A DNA stretch of 29,589 nucleotides. It comes from Chloroflexota bacterium (GTDB lineage Bacteria; Chloroflexota; Anaerolineae; Anaerolineales; Villigracilaceae). The notes below the pieces were generated by a model that was not told the origin of the DNA, did not search any database, and saw only the letters and a list, made by a program, of their open reading frames with translations. Location: the NCBI GenBank assembly GCA_021812905.1, contig JAKAMM010000001.1:1-29589 (forward strand), given 5' to 3'. This document shows, piece after piece, positions 7,773-15,696 of this stretch. Numbering within the stretch: the first letter of the stretch is position 1; each line of letters opens with the position of its first letter. A program made the position numbers and the translations under genes.

Positions 7773-8678
7773 TTATAGCATCGGCAACAGATAGTCGTAC
7801 GCACTGAGAGCCGCCTTGGCGCCTTCGCCGACTGCGATCAACACCTGTTCGGCAAAATTGTTGGTCACGTCACCAGCGGCAAAGACGCCGGGCACGCTTG
7901 TACGGTTGGCGCAATCAATAATAATCCGGCCGCGCTCATCGAGCTTGAGCAGGTTCTTCACCATATCGGAGTTTGGCATGAGGGCCTTCTCGACGAACAT
8001 GGCGTCAGCCTCGTATTCAACCGTCTTGCCAGATGGATTTTTTAACCTCAGTGTGCGCGCATATTCATCACCCTTGACGTCAATCACCTCAAAGTTTTTG
8101 AGAACCGTGACATTTTCGGCCTCTTGCAGCTTTTTCCCAAGCGGTGTCTTGAACATTTTGTCACTGTTGCATACCATGTAGACATGTTTGGCAACCGTGG
8201 AGAGTTCGCCTGCCGAACGCAAAGCCAGATCGTCATCACCAATTACGATGGTGGTCTTGTCAATGAACAGCGGGGCATAACTGAGAGCGGAATAGCACAG
8301 GCCCTTCATCGTGAATTCTTTTTCGCCCGGCACACCCATGCGGACCTGCCGCGCGCCAGTTGCAATAATGAGTGCTTTGGCATCCAGCTCAGTCTCGCTT
8401 TTGGTAATGACGGCAAATCCGCCATTCTTCTGGCCTACCTTTTCCACATCTTCAATGTGACGCGCAAAGTCGAGGTATTCCAATTCACTGCGGAATTTGT
8501 TGACGACCTCCAATCCGCGGATAACCTGATATTCCTGAATCCACGGCAGAGCCAGGTGGTAGTTGGTCTTTCCGCCCAGGTCTTTGGTCAGGAGCAGAAC
8601 GTTGAGGCGTTTGCGGATGGCATAGACCGCCGCGGTTAATCCAGCAGGGCCGCCCCCAATGATGATTAGATCGTACAT
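7773..8678 (-). CDS. Thioredoxin-reductase-like FAD/NAD(P)H oxidoreductase without CXXC
   Basis: A protein of 301 residues with the TrxR fold: an N-terminal FAD-binding GGGPAG (residues 8-13), ATGAR near 107-110, a nucleotide-binding segment VIGDDDLALRSA (145-156) and the C-terminal FAD motif GVFAAGDV. At the place of the redox CXXC it has C128-Y-S-A131, so the second cysteine is missing. The nucleotide motif is also altered (Asp-Asp-Asp where Gly-Gly-Asp is usual). It therefore cannot be an ordinary thioredoxin reductase; it may resemble ferredoxin-NAD(P) reductases of this fold, or use another partner. It lies 18 bp after malic enzyme with a good AGGAG site and is the last gene of the operon. 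Confidence 0.85.
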   Translation of the reverse strand: MYDLIIIGGGPAGLTAAVYAIRKRLNVLLLTKDLGGKTNYHLALPWIQEYQVIRGLEVVNKFRSELEYLDFARHIEDVEKVGQKNGGFAVITKSETELDAKALIIATGARQVRMGVPGEKEFTMKGLCYSALSYAPLFIDKTTIVIGDDDLALRSAGELSTVAKHVYMVCNSDKMFKTPLGKKLQEAENVTVLKNFEVIDVKGDEYARTLRLKNPSGKTVEYEADAMFVEKALMPNSDMVKNLLKLDERGRIIIDCANRTSVPGVFAAGDVTNNFAEQVLIAVGEGAKAALSAYDYLLPML

Positions 8679-8696
8679 CGTGCTCTCCTTTCTCCA

Positions 8697-10082
8697 TCAA
8701 TAAGCAGACTTGATCGTTTCGGTATCAATCTGCGTTTCGTCGCCGCCTTCGGGTGGTTCGGGGATGAAACCGTTTTCCATCATCATTTGGGTCAGATGAC
8801 GCGAGCGTCTGATAATGCGCGTGGCGGTCTCGAATTCCTGCTCGTATGTTACATGGATACGCGCCAGCCCCTCTTCCTCCGCTTTCATGGCAACCGCGGC
8901 CGCTTCGCGCGGGAAAACCTCCCAGTCATCCATGTTGGGCAAGATATGTTCGGCATCGAGTTTGTCGCCGACATGATCTGAGAGGGCCCGCGCCGCGGCG
9001 AAACACATCTCATCCGAGATCGTTCGCGCGCGGACGTCCAACGTGCCGCGGAAAATTCCTGGAAAGCCCAGCGAATTGTTGACCTGGTTCGGGAAATCCG
9101 AGCGGCCGGTTGCGACGACAGCCGCGCCCGCTTCTTTCGCCTCCCAGGGCCAAATCTCGGGAACCGGGTTGGCACAAGCGAAGACAACCGCGTCTTTCGC
9201 CATCGTCTTAATCCATTCCGGCAAAATGACCCCCGGCCCGGATTTGGAGAGGGCGATCACAACATCCACACCTTTCATCGCTTCAGGGATGCCGCCTGCA
9301 CGTTTCTCGGCGTTCGTGATGTTGCATAGCTTCCATTTGTCCTTGTACTCGGCCTTGCGCATTTCGAGGTCTTTGCGATGTTTGCCGAGAATACCTTTCG
9401 TGTCAACCATGAAGCACTTGGACGGGTCCGCGCCCCAGCCGAAGATCAGACGCGAGCAAGCCACGTTGGAGGCGCCTGTCCCAATGAAGGCGATCCTGAC
9501 TTCGCTCATCTTCTTGCCAACGACTTTCAACGCGTTGATCAATCCCGCCAGTGTGACTGTGGCTGTACCCTGCTGATCATCGTGCCAGACGGGAATATCC
9601 GCCTTCTCGCGCAAAGTATCCAGAATGTAGAAGCATTTTGGCTGGGAAATGTCTTCGAGATTGACGCCACCGAAACCGGGTTGCAACATCAACACGGTGT
9701 TGATGATGGCGTCCGGGTCTTTGGTATCGAGCATGATCGGGACGCCGTCCACGCCGCCCAGATATTTGTAAAGCAATGCCTTTCCCTCCATTACAGGCAG
9801 ACCGGCTTTGGGTCCGATGTCGCCGAGACCCAGGACGCGCGTCCCATCGCTGACGACGATGACAGTGTTCCATTTGTTTGTATATTCATAGACCAGTTCA
9901 GGATCCGCCTGGATTGCCTTGCATGGCGCGGCCACGCCTGGCGTGTACCAGATGGCGAAATCGTTGAAACTGTGCACGGTGCATTTGAGTACCGTTTCGA
10001 TTTTCCCTCGATAGAATGGATGAAGCTTCATCGCGTCTGCCGAGGGTTTTTTGGCTTTTGCAAGCAGTTCATCAATATTCAT
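8697..10082 (-). CDS. NAD(P)-dependent malic enzyme
   Basis: Oxidative decarboxylation of malate to pyruvate in the cytoplasm, or the reverse. The 461-residue protein has the malic-enzyme N-domain ([10 protein letters not shown] with the catalytic Tyr, [21 protein letters not shown] with the catalytic Lys, [11 protein letters not shown] metal site) and the Rossmann domain ([22 protein letters not shown]). There is no phosphotransacetylase domain, so it is the short form. Cofactor choice cannot be decided from the sequence alone. An AAGGA site precedes ATG 10082. Its place in the acs operon suggests a link between acetyl-CoA/pyruvate and C4 acids. Confidence 0.93.
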   Translation of the reverse strand: MNIDELLAKAKKPSADAMKLHPFYRGKIETVLKCTVHSFNDFAIWYTPGVAAPCKAIQADPELVYEYTNKWNTVIVVSDGTRVLGLGDIGPKAGLPVMEGKALLYKYLGGVDGVPIMLDTKDPDAIINTVLMLQPGFGGVNLEDISQPKCFYILDTLREKADIPVWHDDQQGTATVTLAGLINALKVVGKKMSEVRIAFIGTGASNVACSRLIFGWGADPSKCFMVDTKGILGKHRKDLEMRKAEYKDKWKLCNITNAEKRAGGIPEAMKGVDVVIALSKSGPGVILPEWIKTMAKDAVVFACANPVPEIWPWEAKEAGAAVVATGRSDFPNQVNNSLGFPGIFRGTLDVRARTISDEMCFAAARALSDHVGDKLDAEHILPNMDDWEVFPREAAAVAMKAEEEGLARIHVTYEQEFETATRIIRRSRHLTQMMMENGFIPEPPEGGDETQIDTETIKSAY

Positions 10083-10147
10083 GGTTTCCTTCTTTCATAC
10101 TTTGATAGAAATTACTGTTTGGGCGGCGGTCTGCGCGAATAGTTTTG

Positions 10148-10423
10148 CTAACCCATTCTGCGAATTGATTCTTCCCGCAAGGCAAGCATGACGGCGTGAA
10201 GGTTGAGGCCGCGCTTGCAGGCGCAGCGCGAGGCCTCTAAAACAGAATCAGACCAAAGGGTCCGGCATTGAAGCGCTTCGTCGTCGTCCAGCAGCACCAG
10301 TTGAATCAAGCTTGCCAAGGGGATATCCATTTCCTCTGAATGCTGGATATCGCAATCCAGACATACCTGACAGGCGTAAGCATCCTGCCCGGTGGCTTGT
10401 TTGATAATGCGGCGCAGGGACAC
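10148..10423 (-). CDS. Small HdrC-like iron-sulfur protein
   Basis: A protein of 91 residues resembling the core of heterodisulfide reductase subunit C: an N-terminal AYACQVCLDCD with C18, C21 and C24, then a DIPLASLI helix, and a second cluster region with C53, C67 and C69 followed by RGLNLHAVMLALRE. A normal HdrC has two full CX2CX2CX3C sets; here the fourth cysteine of the first set is missing and the second set is irregular, so at most unusual clusters form. It starts with GTG 2 nt after the acetyltransferase stop. No HdrA or HdrB is nearby. In several acetogens MetVF works with Hdr-like subunits, so an electron-delivery role to MetVF is a reasonable but unproven guess. Confidence 0.65.
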   Translation of the reverse strand: MSLRRIIKQATGQDAYACQVCLDCDIQHSEEMDIPLASLIQLVLLDDDEALQCRTLWSDSVLEASRCACKRGLNLHAVMLALREESIRRMG

Positions 10424-10425
10424 AA

Positions 10426-10992
10426 TTAGAACTCGTCCGTTTTCGGACGCAGCGGTATGGTCACAAGGACAACGTCGCGCGACTCTCCATCAGGAAACAT
10501 GAAGTAATCGTCCAGATTGGCCTGCGTTTTGAAGCCCAATGTTTCGAAGGCCTTGACCACTTTTGTTTCGTCAGCAACGATTTCGGCCATCAGGATAAAC
10601 AATCCTTGCTTACGGGCCAGATCCATCAGAACGCGCAATATCTTCATGCCAAGACCGCGCTTGCGGTAATCCTTGGACAGGAACAAGCGGACTTCTCCGA
10701 TGTGACGTTTCGGCCCCTCGCAAAAATGCAGGGTAGCGCTTCCGACCACGCGGTCTTTAGCCAGGGCCAGGATGGGCAGCACCGTGCTGTAATCGAGATG
10801 CTGACACCAATCCCGGATGAGCGCCGGGTCTTTGACGTAGTGACGGAAATAACGCATGTCATCATCGCTGACGGCAGAATAGAAATCCATCAGCCTCTGT
10901 TCGTCGTCCGGGATCATGGGGCGCAACAAGATATATGCGCCATCTTTGAGTGTGACCATTTCGCGGAAATTTTTGATTTGTTCAGGAAACAT
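10426..10992 (-). CDS. GNAT family N-acetyltransferase
   Basis: A protein of 188 residues with the GNAT core: LALAKDRVVGSATLHF (beta strands), then EVRLFLSKDYRKRGLGMKIL, the acetyl-CoA pyrophosphate-binding loop (R-x-x-G-x-G type), then LMAEIVADETKVVKAFETLGF (motif B region). The substrate is unknown; related proteins act on protein lysines or small molecules. ATG 10992 is chosen because GGGAGG lies just upstream; the frame also extends to 11022. It sits 40 bp after metVF and 2 bp before the HdrC-like gene, so it is part of the operon and could tune one of the acetyl-CoA-pathway enzymes. Confidence 0.85.
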   Translation of the reverse strand: MFPEQIKNFREMVTLKDGAYILLRPMIPDDEQRLMDFYSAVSDDDMRYFRHYVKDPALIRDWCQHLDYSTVLPILALAKDRVVGSATLHFCEGPKRHIGEVRLFLSKDYRKRGLGMKILRVLMDLARKQGLFILMAEIVADETKVVKAFETLGFKTQANLDDYFMFPDGESRDVVLVTIPLRPKTDEF

Positions 10993-11032
10993 GTGCCCTC
11001 CCAATTCAGTGTCATATTCCAAGTGTCAGGTG

Positions 11033-12526
11033 TCAGGCGGGAATTTTTTGGTCTTGTGACTGCGGAGCGACAAAGTCTTTCGGCAGAACGTTCGCTTCCG
11101 TGACGATGCGCGGAACGATCTCTTCCCAGCCAACGGCCATGATGTGCAGTCCGTTCACACCTTGACCTTCGAATTTTTTGATCTTCTCGATCAGTTCGAG
11201 AGCGATCCTCACGCCTTCTTCCTGCGCGTTGCCTGCTTTCTCCGCGGCTTCCATGCGTTTCATGATCGAATCCGGGACAAAGACGCCCGGCACTTCGTCG
11301 TTCATGAACTTCGCCATCTTGAAGGTCTTGAGCGGTGTGACGCCGATCAGAATATAGACTTTATCAAGAATATTTCGCTTTGTCAGTTCGTTCAGCCAGA
11401 TTTCCATGTGGCCGATGTCATAGACCAGGTTGGTCTGGAAGAACTGCGCTCCGGCATTGACCTTCTTATGTTCGCGCAGGGCCTGGAACTTCGGCTCGCT
11501 GGCAAAGGGTGAAGCCGCCGCGCCGAGGAAATATTTGGGCGGCGTCTTGATCTCGCGCCCGTCCATATATTTGCCTTCATCGCGCATACGGCGCATGATC
11601 CACAGCATTTGGATCGAGTCAATGTCGATCACGTCCATGCGGCCGCGCGGCGGGGGCGCCATTTTCATGCTGTCACCTGAAATGCAAAGGATGTTGCGAA
11701 TGCCAAGATCAGAGGCGCCCATCACTTCGGATTGCAACCCGACCCGCGTGCGGTCACGCGCCGCGATCTGCATGACGGGTTCCGCGCCCTGCTGGATCGC
11801 CATGCACGAGCAGGCCCATGAAGCGGTGCGCGGCGTGGCGGAGGGATTGTCCGTGAAGTTGATGGCGGCAACATAAGGCTTGACCAATTCGATGTTCTTG
11901 CACATCTTGTCGGTCTTGCATGAGATGGGCGGCGCGACTTCAGCGGTGACGACGAACTCGCCGGCTTTGAGTCTACGTTCCAACTCGGAGACGGGTTCGG
12001 TATATTTCGCCCCGTGATATTGATTGTCGCCCTGCCACCAATCAGGTTCGCGGATGACGCGGAAGATTTCATCCCACGTTTCATAGCGGACCTTGGCAGG
12101 CTTGAACAGCACTCCGTTAACGACCTTGCCCGTACCGATCTCCTTGACGCGATTCAATACGCCGCTCCATTGTTCCGTGCCGACCTTGTCCCAATCCAGC
12201 GGCGGCAGGACTTCGAGCAGGTGTTCTTCGCGTCCCATCGCAAAGGAGCGCTCGTAAATTTTGTACCAGATACATGGGCGCGTTTCGTCCACGTAGCAAT
12301 GTTCTTTTGTGGAACCGCCGCAGGGGCCGTTGCGCTCGCCTTTGGGACATTCCATCGGGCAGATGAAGGCTGTCTCCTGCAACAAGCAGTTGCCGCACAT
12401 GCGGCATCCAAACAGCGGACCTTTGATTGCCTTCTCAAGCGTTGCCAATACGCGGCGATTAAACGGTTCGCGCTTGAACGGCAGGTACGGCGGTTGCCAG
12501 CGGCGACCGGGTGTAAATCCAGGCAT
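11033..12526 (-). CDS. metF: Fused MetV-MetF methylenetetrahydrofolate reductase
   Basis: Reduces methylene-THF to methyl-THF, the last methyl-branch step before transfer to the corrinoid protein. The 497-residue protein has two parts. Residues about 1-170 are the MetV-like zinc/iron-sulfur domain, with eight cysteines at 41, 44, 47, 56, 60, 69, 77 and 85 (GCRMCGNC, CPMECPKGERNGPCGG). Residues about 185-480 are the MetF TIM barrel (FVVTAEVAPP, INFTDNPSA, NILCISGDS, FFQTNLVYD). In acetogens such as Moorella these are separate genes; here they are one chain with MetV first. A strong AAGGAGGTG precedes ATG 12526. The flavin and electron donor cannot be told from sequence. Confidence 0.93.
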   Translation of the reverse strand: MPGFTPGRRWQPPYLPFKREPFNRRVLATLEKAIKGPLFGCRMCGNCLLQETAFICPMECPKGERNGPCGGSTKEHCYVDETRPCIWYKIYERSFAMGREEHLLEVLPPLDWDKVGTEQWSGVLNRVKEIGTGKVVNGVLFKPAKVRYETWDEIFRVIREPDWWQGDNQYHGAKYTEPVSELERRLKAGEFVVTAEVAPPISCKTDKMCKNIELVKPYVAAINFTDNPSATPRTASWACSCMAIQQGAEPVMQIAARDRTRVGLQSEVMGASDLGIRNILCISGDSMKMAPPPRGRMDVIDIDSIQMLWIMRRMRDEGKYMDGREIKTPPKYFLGAAASPFASEPKFQALREHKKVNAGAQFFQTNLVYDIGHMEIWLNELTKRNILDKVYILIGVTPLKTFKMAKFMNDEVPGVFVPDSIMKRMEAAEKAGNAQEEGVRIALELIEKIKKFEGQGVNGLHIMAVGWEEIVPRIVTEANVLPKDFVAPQSQDQKIPA

Positions 12527-12540
12527 GAAGCACCTCCTTC

Positions 12541-12678
12541 GTCATTGCGAGTGAGCGCTGGTCGAGACGCAAGCAGTCGAGACCAAGCAAGCGTGGCAAG
12601 CTCAAGTAACTTTCAAATAGAACTTTGTAAGCAAACATGAGATTGCTTCCGGCGGAAGTGCGCCGCCCTCGCAATGAC
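12541..12678. repeat. MITE-like palindromic element between acsE and metF
   Basis: 138 bp bounded by perfect 11-bp inverted ends: GTCATTGCGAG at 12541-12551 and CTCGCAATGAC at 12668-12678. The right arm carries the typical inner word GAGATTGCTTCC. Non-coding elements with these GTCATTGCGAG / CTCGCAATGAC ends are widespread in bacterial genomes. No transposase is encoded here. The element fills the whole acsE-metF spacer and would fold into a long hairpin in the mRNA. Confidence 0.75.
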
Positions 12679-12681
12679 ATA

Positions 12682-13605
12682 TCAATTCATCAAATACGCA
12701 TCCGCGTAAATCACTTTATTCAGCAGGATCTGCGTCGTCTTCCAGATGGCGGACTGTTCGGGGTCGGACAGATCGAAGTCTTCCATCTGCGGCTCTTCGC
12801 CCGCGAAAGTCCGTTCAGCGATCTTGTTGTAGACGCGCGCCAGCGGCGTGGACAGATCCTTCGTTTCGATCCATTTGATGACAGCGTTCTGTTCGTTGTC
12901 GAACGGATTGGCGATCATCATCTGCAGGCCAACTCCCATTAACATGGCACAGTAGACGCGGTTGATGAGCGGACGATTGTCATTCGGCACCGCGTTCGAC
13001 ACGTTCGATAAACCGACCGAGATGTTGGGCGCGGGATCCCAGGCATATTGCAAAGTCCGAACCGCTTCGATGAGATGCGGGCAATATTGCTGGCACCCGC
13101 TCACGGTCAGCACGAGCGGGTCAATGATCAGATTCTCCATCGGCAGTTCAACTTCCATCATGCGCGGGATCAATTTCTCCACCGCTATGTTGACGCGCGC
13201 GTCCGCTTCGACGGGAATGCCTTCGGTCTTCATCGTCAGTGCAATGACTTTCGCGCCATATTTCTTCGCGAGCAGCGGCACTTTCTCCAATCGCTCTGGT
13301 TCCGCTGAAGTTGAATTCAAAATAGGCTGGTTCTTCTTGATGGTCTTCAGCGCGGCTTCCATGCCGTCCACGTTGGTCGTGTCAATCGAGAGCGGCACGT
13401 CCACCACCGTCTCCACCGTCTCGACGATCCACGGAAAAACCTCCGCCCAATCTTTTTTGCGCGGGCCGAGGTTGATGTCCACCGCCTTCGCTCCCGCTTC
13501 GACCTGCCGCACCGCCAAATCCATGAAGAACTCTCGGTCTCTCGCGGCCAGCGCCTCCTTTACTTTCTCCGAGATGATGTGAATGTTCTCTCCGATGATG
13601 TACAT
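12682..13605 (-). CDS. acsE: Methyl-THF:corrinoid/iron-sulfur protein methyltransferase
   Basis: Transfers the methyl group of methyl-THF to the cobalt of the corrinoid iron-sulfur protein AcsCD. The 307-residue protein is a pterin-binding TIM barrel: VDINLGPRKKDW, VPLSIDTTN, ILNSTSAEPERL, GAKVIALTM and the GLSNVSNAVPN loop with the conserved asparagines near the N5-methyl group. The known enzyme has about 262 residues; this one has about 40 extra C-terminal residues (SDPEQSAIWKTTQILLNKV region) of unknown purpose. GGAGG lies 5 nt before ATG 13605. It is flanked by acsV and metVF. Confidence 0.94.
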   Translation of the reverse strand: MYIIGENIHIISEKVKEALAARDREFFMDLAVRQVEAGAKAVDINLGPRKKDWAEVFPWIVETVETVVDVPLSIDTTNVDGMEAALKTIKKNQPILNSTSAEPERLEKVPLLAKKYGAKVIALTMKTEGIPVEADARVNIAVEKLIPRMMEVELPMENLIIDPLVLTVSGCQQYCPHLIEAVRTLQYAWDPAPNISVGLSNVSNAVPNDNRPLINRVYCAMLMGVGLQMMIANPFDNEQNAVIKWIETKDLSTPLARVYNKIAERTFAGEEPQMEDFDLSDPEQSAIWKTTQILLNKVIYADAYLMN

Positions 13606-13654
13606 AACGACCTCCGTTTGTTAGCTGGTTACATTGATCAACTTTCCATCGTAA

Positions 13655-13693
13655 CGTAATGCGTAATTCGTAATTTACGTATCACGCATTACG
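13655..13693. repeat. Short palindromic spacer repeat
   Basis: CGTAATGCGT at 13655-13664 pairs with ACGCATTACG at 13684-13693. The loop and flanks reuse the same word (GTAATTCGTAATTTACG, GGATTACG). It sits between the acsV stop and the acsE start and would form an intercistronic hairpin in the operon mRNA. Confidence 0.6.
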
Positions 13694-13695
13694 GA

Positions 13696-15627
13696 TTACG
13701 TTTTCAACGCCTCCGCCACGCTCGGAAACCTGCTCAAATCCGTGTGCGGCAAAAACAACGCCGATGTGAATGCTTCATAAAAAGTATTGTCAGCCGATAA
13801 TTCAATATAGGTCATACGCTTCGCGATCTCAGTAATACGTTCTCTTTTTCTCCAATCCAGCAACGCATAGTACGCGCCCTTTACAGATGTATTACCAAGA
13901 AACTCAAACCTGTTCCACTCCATGTCAGGTAATAAGCCAATCTGTACGGCTTTCTCCACGTTGATGTATTTTCCAAACGAGCCGCCGATCAACACCTTGT
14001 CTGTTGTTTCGAGTGGAACACCGACATTTTCAGCCAGCACGGTGAACCCCGCGTAGATAGCGGCCTTGGCGCGCAACAAGTTGTCGATATCGACTCTGGT
14101 GATGACGATATCTTCACCTGATTCGGACTCGGCGCCCCATGCAACTACATACTCTCCGCCGTGCGCTCCCTCGCGGACCCTTGAACTGTTGACCGTTAAA
14201 TTGACATTGCCAGCTTTGTCGAGGATTCCCGTTATGAACGCCTCCGACAGTAACGCGATCAACCCGGAGCCACAGATACCTTTCGGTTTGCCTCCACCAA
14301 TGACGCGATAAGTTGGTTCGTATGTTTCGCCGTTGATCCACACTTCTTCGATTGCGCCCTGCGTTGCCCTCATGCCATTCACAACACCCGCGCCTTCAAA
14401 GGCTGGCCCTGCCGAGCAGGCGCATGTGACCAGCCAATCGCGATTGCCTAAGACGGTTTCGCCATTCGTTCCTACATCAAGGAATAAAGTCACGTTTTCG
14501 GCATTGTCCAAACCCGATGACAACACGCCTGCTGTAATGTCCGCACCGACGTAACTCGCCACGCCGGGCAGACAGTCCACACTGGCTTCGGGATGAATGT
14601 TGAGCCCAACTTCGCGTGCGGTCATGATTGGCGGATGATTAACCGTTGGGATAAATGGTGAGAGCCGAATACTCGAAGCAGGGATTCCCAACAACAAGTG
14701 CATCATCGTGCTGTTGCCCGAGATGGTCACCTTCATCACATCTTCAGGCTTGGCTTTGACTCGCTTGCAGGCGGTCTCAAACAAGCCGTTGATCGTATCC
14801 AGCACGCGACGACGGAGTTCCTGCCCGCCACCGTTTTTGCTGGCGTAGACGATTCTTGAGACCACATCCTCGCCACGGGCGATCTGACCGTTGTATTCCG
14901 CCACCTGTGCTTTGACTTGTCCACTTACTAAATCAACCAGCCACAACGTAACTGTTGTCGTGCCGATATCGACTGCACTGCCCCACACAGGTGAGTATTC
15001 ATCCATCAGTCCGGGTTGTAGATCAATGAGTCGAACGGCTCTGTTAGCTTCACCGCTTTGGATAACATTTGCGATATCAACTACAGCCGTGATATTCCAA
15101 TCACCCTCGCGCAGAACATTGCCCATTCTTTGCAGGAGACTCAATGAGCAGGTCGCATTTTCATAGCGATACTGTAAGCGCAGAGCGGTTTGCAAGCGTG
15201 ACCAATCATCGGTCTGATCGTCCATGCTGGGAGGGGCAAGCTGCAGATGCGCGCGGCGGACGGTCTGCACGAACGAATATTCATAGTCGCCCGGAACGGT
15301 GACCTCAGCTACGACGCGGTCAGTGGTCAGTCGCCGTTCTATCTTCTCCTGCGGCGGGATATATACTGCAATGTCGCCTTCAACAACGCTTTGACACGCG
15401 AGCGCGTAGCCCTGCTCGACATCACCAGTGGAAAGACGTAACGTGCTTCTCCGCCGAACATTTCCCTCCGTCACCTGCACCGCGCAACGACCGCAACGCC
15501 CCTGCCCGCCGCACGGCTGGCCGATGTCAAGACCAGCCAGGTGGGCGGCGTCAGCCAGCATGGTGTTGGTCGGAACTTTAACGGTGGCGTTTTTGCTTTC
15601 GCCAGTGAAGGTAATGGTGTGTTGCAT
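13696..15627 (-). CDS. acsV: Corrinoid reductive activator AcsV (RACo-type ATPase)
   Basis: Uses ATP and a low-potential electron to return inactive Co(II) of the corrinoid protein to Co(I). The 643-residue protein starts with a plant-type [2Fe-2S] domain (C39, C45, C48, C78; the CGGQGRCGRC signature), followed by a linker and middle domain. The C-terminal ASKHA ATPase part has AVDIGTTTVTLWLVD, FLDVGTNGETV, CACSAGPAFEGAG, KGICGSGLI and VLIGGSFGKY. ATG 15627 is used; the frame extends to a TTG at 15669, but that extension is just spacer-repeat sequence. It lies between acsC and acsE, in line with its job on AcsCD. Confidence 0.94.
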   Translation of the reverse strand: MQHTITFTGESKNATVKVPTNTMLADAAHLAGLDIGQPCGGQGRCGRCAVQVTEGNVRRRSTLRLSTGDVEQGYALACQSVVEGDIAVYIPPQEKIERRLTTDRVVAEVTVPGDYEYSFVQTVRRAHLQLAPPSMDDQTDDWSRLQTALRLQYRYENATCSLSLLQRMGNVLREGDWNITAVVDIANVIQSGEANRAVRLIDLQPGLMDEYSPVWGSAVDIGTTTVTLWLVDLVSGQVKAQVAEYNGQIARGEDVVSRIVYASKNGGGQELRRRVLDTINGLFETACKRVKAKPEDVMKVTISGNSTMMHLLLGIPASSIRLSPFIPTVNHPPIMTAREVGLNIHPEASVDCLPGVASYVGADITAGVLSSGLDNAENVTLFLDVGTNGETVLGNRDWLVTCACSAGPAFEGAGVVNGMRATQGAIEEVWINGETYEPTYRVIGGGKPKGICGSGLIALLSEAFITGILDKAGNVNLTVNSSRVREGAHGGEYVVAWGAESESGEDIVITRVDIDNLLRAKAAIYAGFTVLAENVGVPLETTDKVLIGGSFGKYINVEKAVQIGLLPDMEWNRFEFLGNTSVKGAYYALLDWRKRERITEIAKRMTYIELSADNTFYEAFTSALFLPHTDLSRFPSVAEALKT

Positions 15628-15639
15628 CTTTTGTAAAAG

Positions 15640-15695
15640 GTTTGCAGGTTGGCAGGTTGGAACCTTCAAACTTTCAAACCTGCCAACCTGTAAAC
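15640..15695. repeat. Intercistronic hairpin of reiterated words (acsC-acsV)
   Basis: CAGGTTGGCAGGTT at 15645-15658 is perfectly complementary to AACCTGCCAACCTG at 15677-15690. With one wobble the stem extends to 15640-15658 / 15677-15695, about 19 bp. Each arm is itself a tandem of the short word GCAGGTTG. It fills the acsC-acsV spacer. Confidence 0.7.
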
Positions 15696-15696
15696 G

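Noticed and set aside
15628..15669. Longer AcsV start at TTG 15669
   Set aside because: The added residues are encoded by the spacer repeat, the start is a TTG, and the family begins near the [2Fe-2S] domain.
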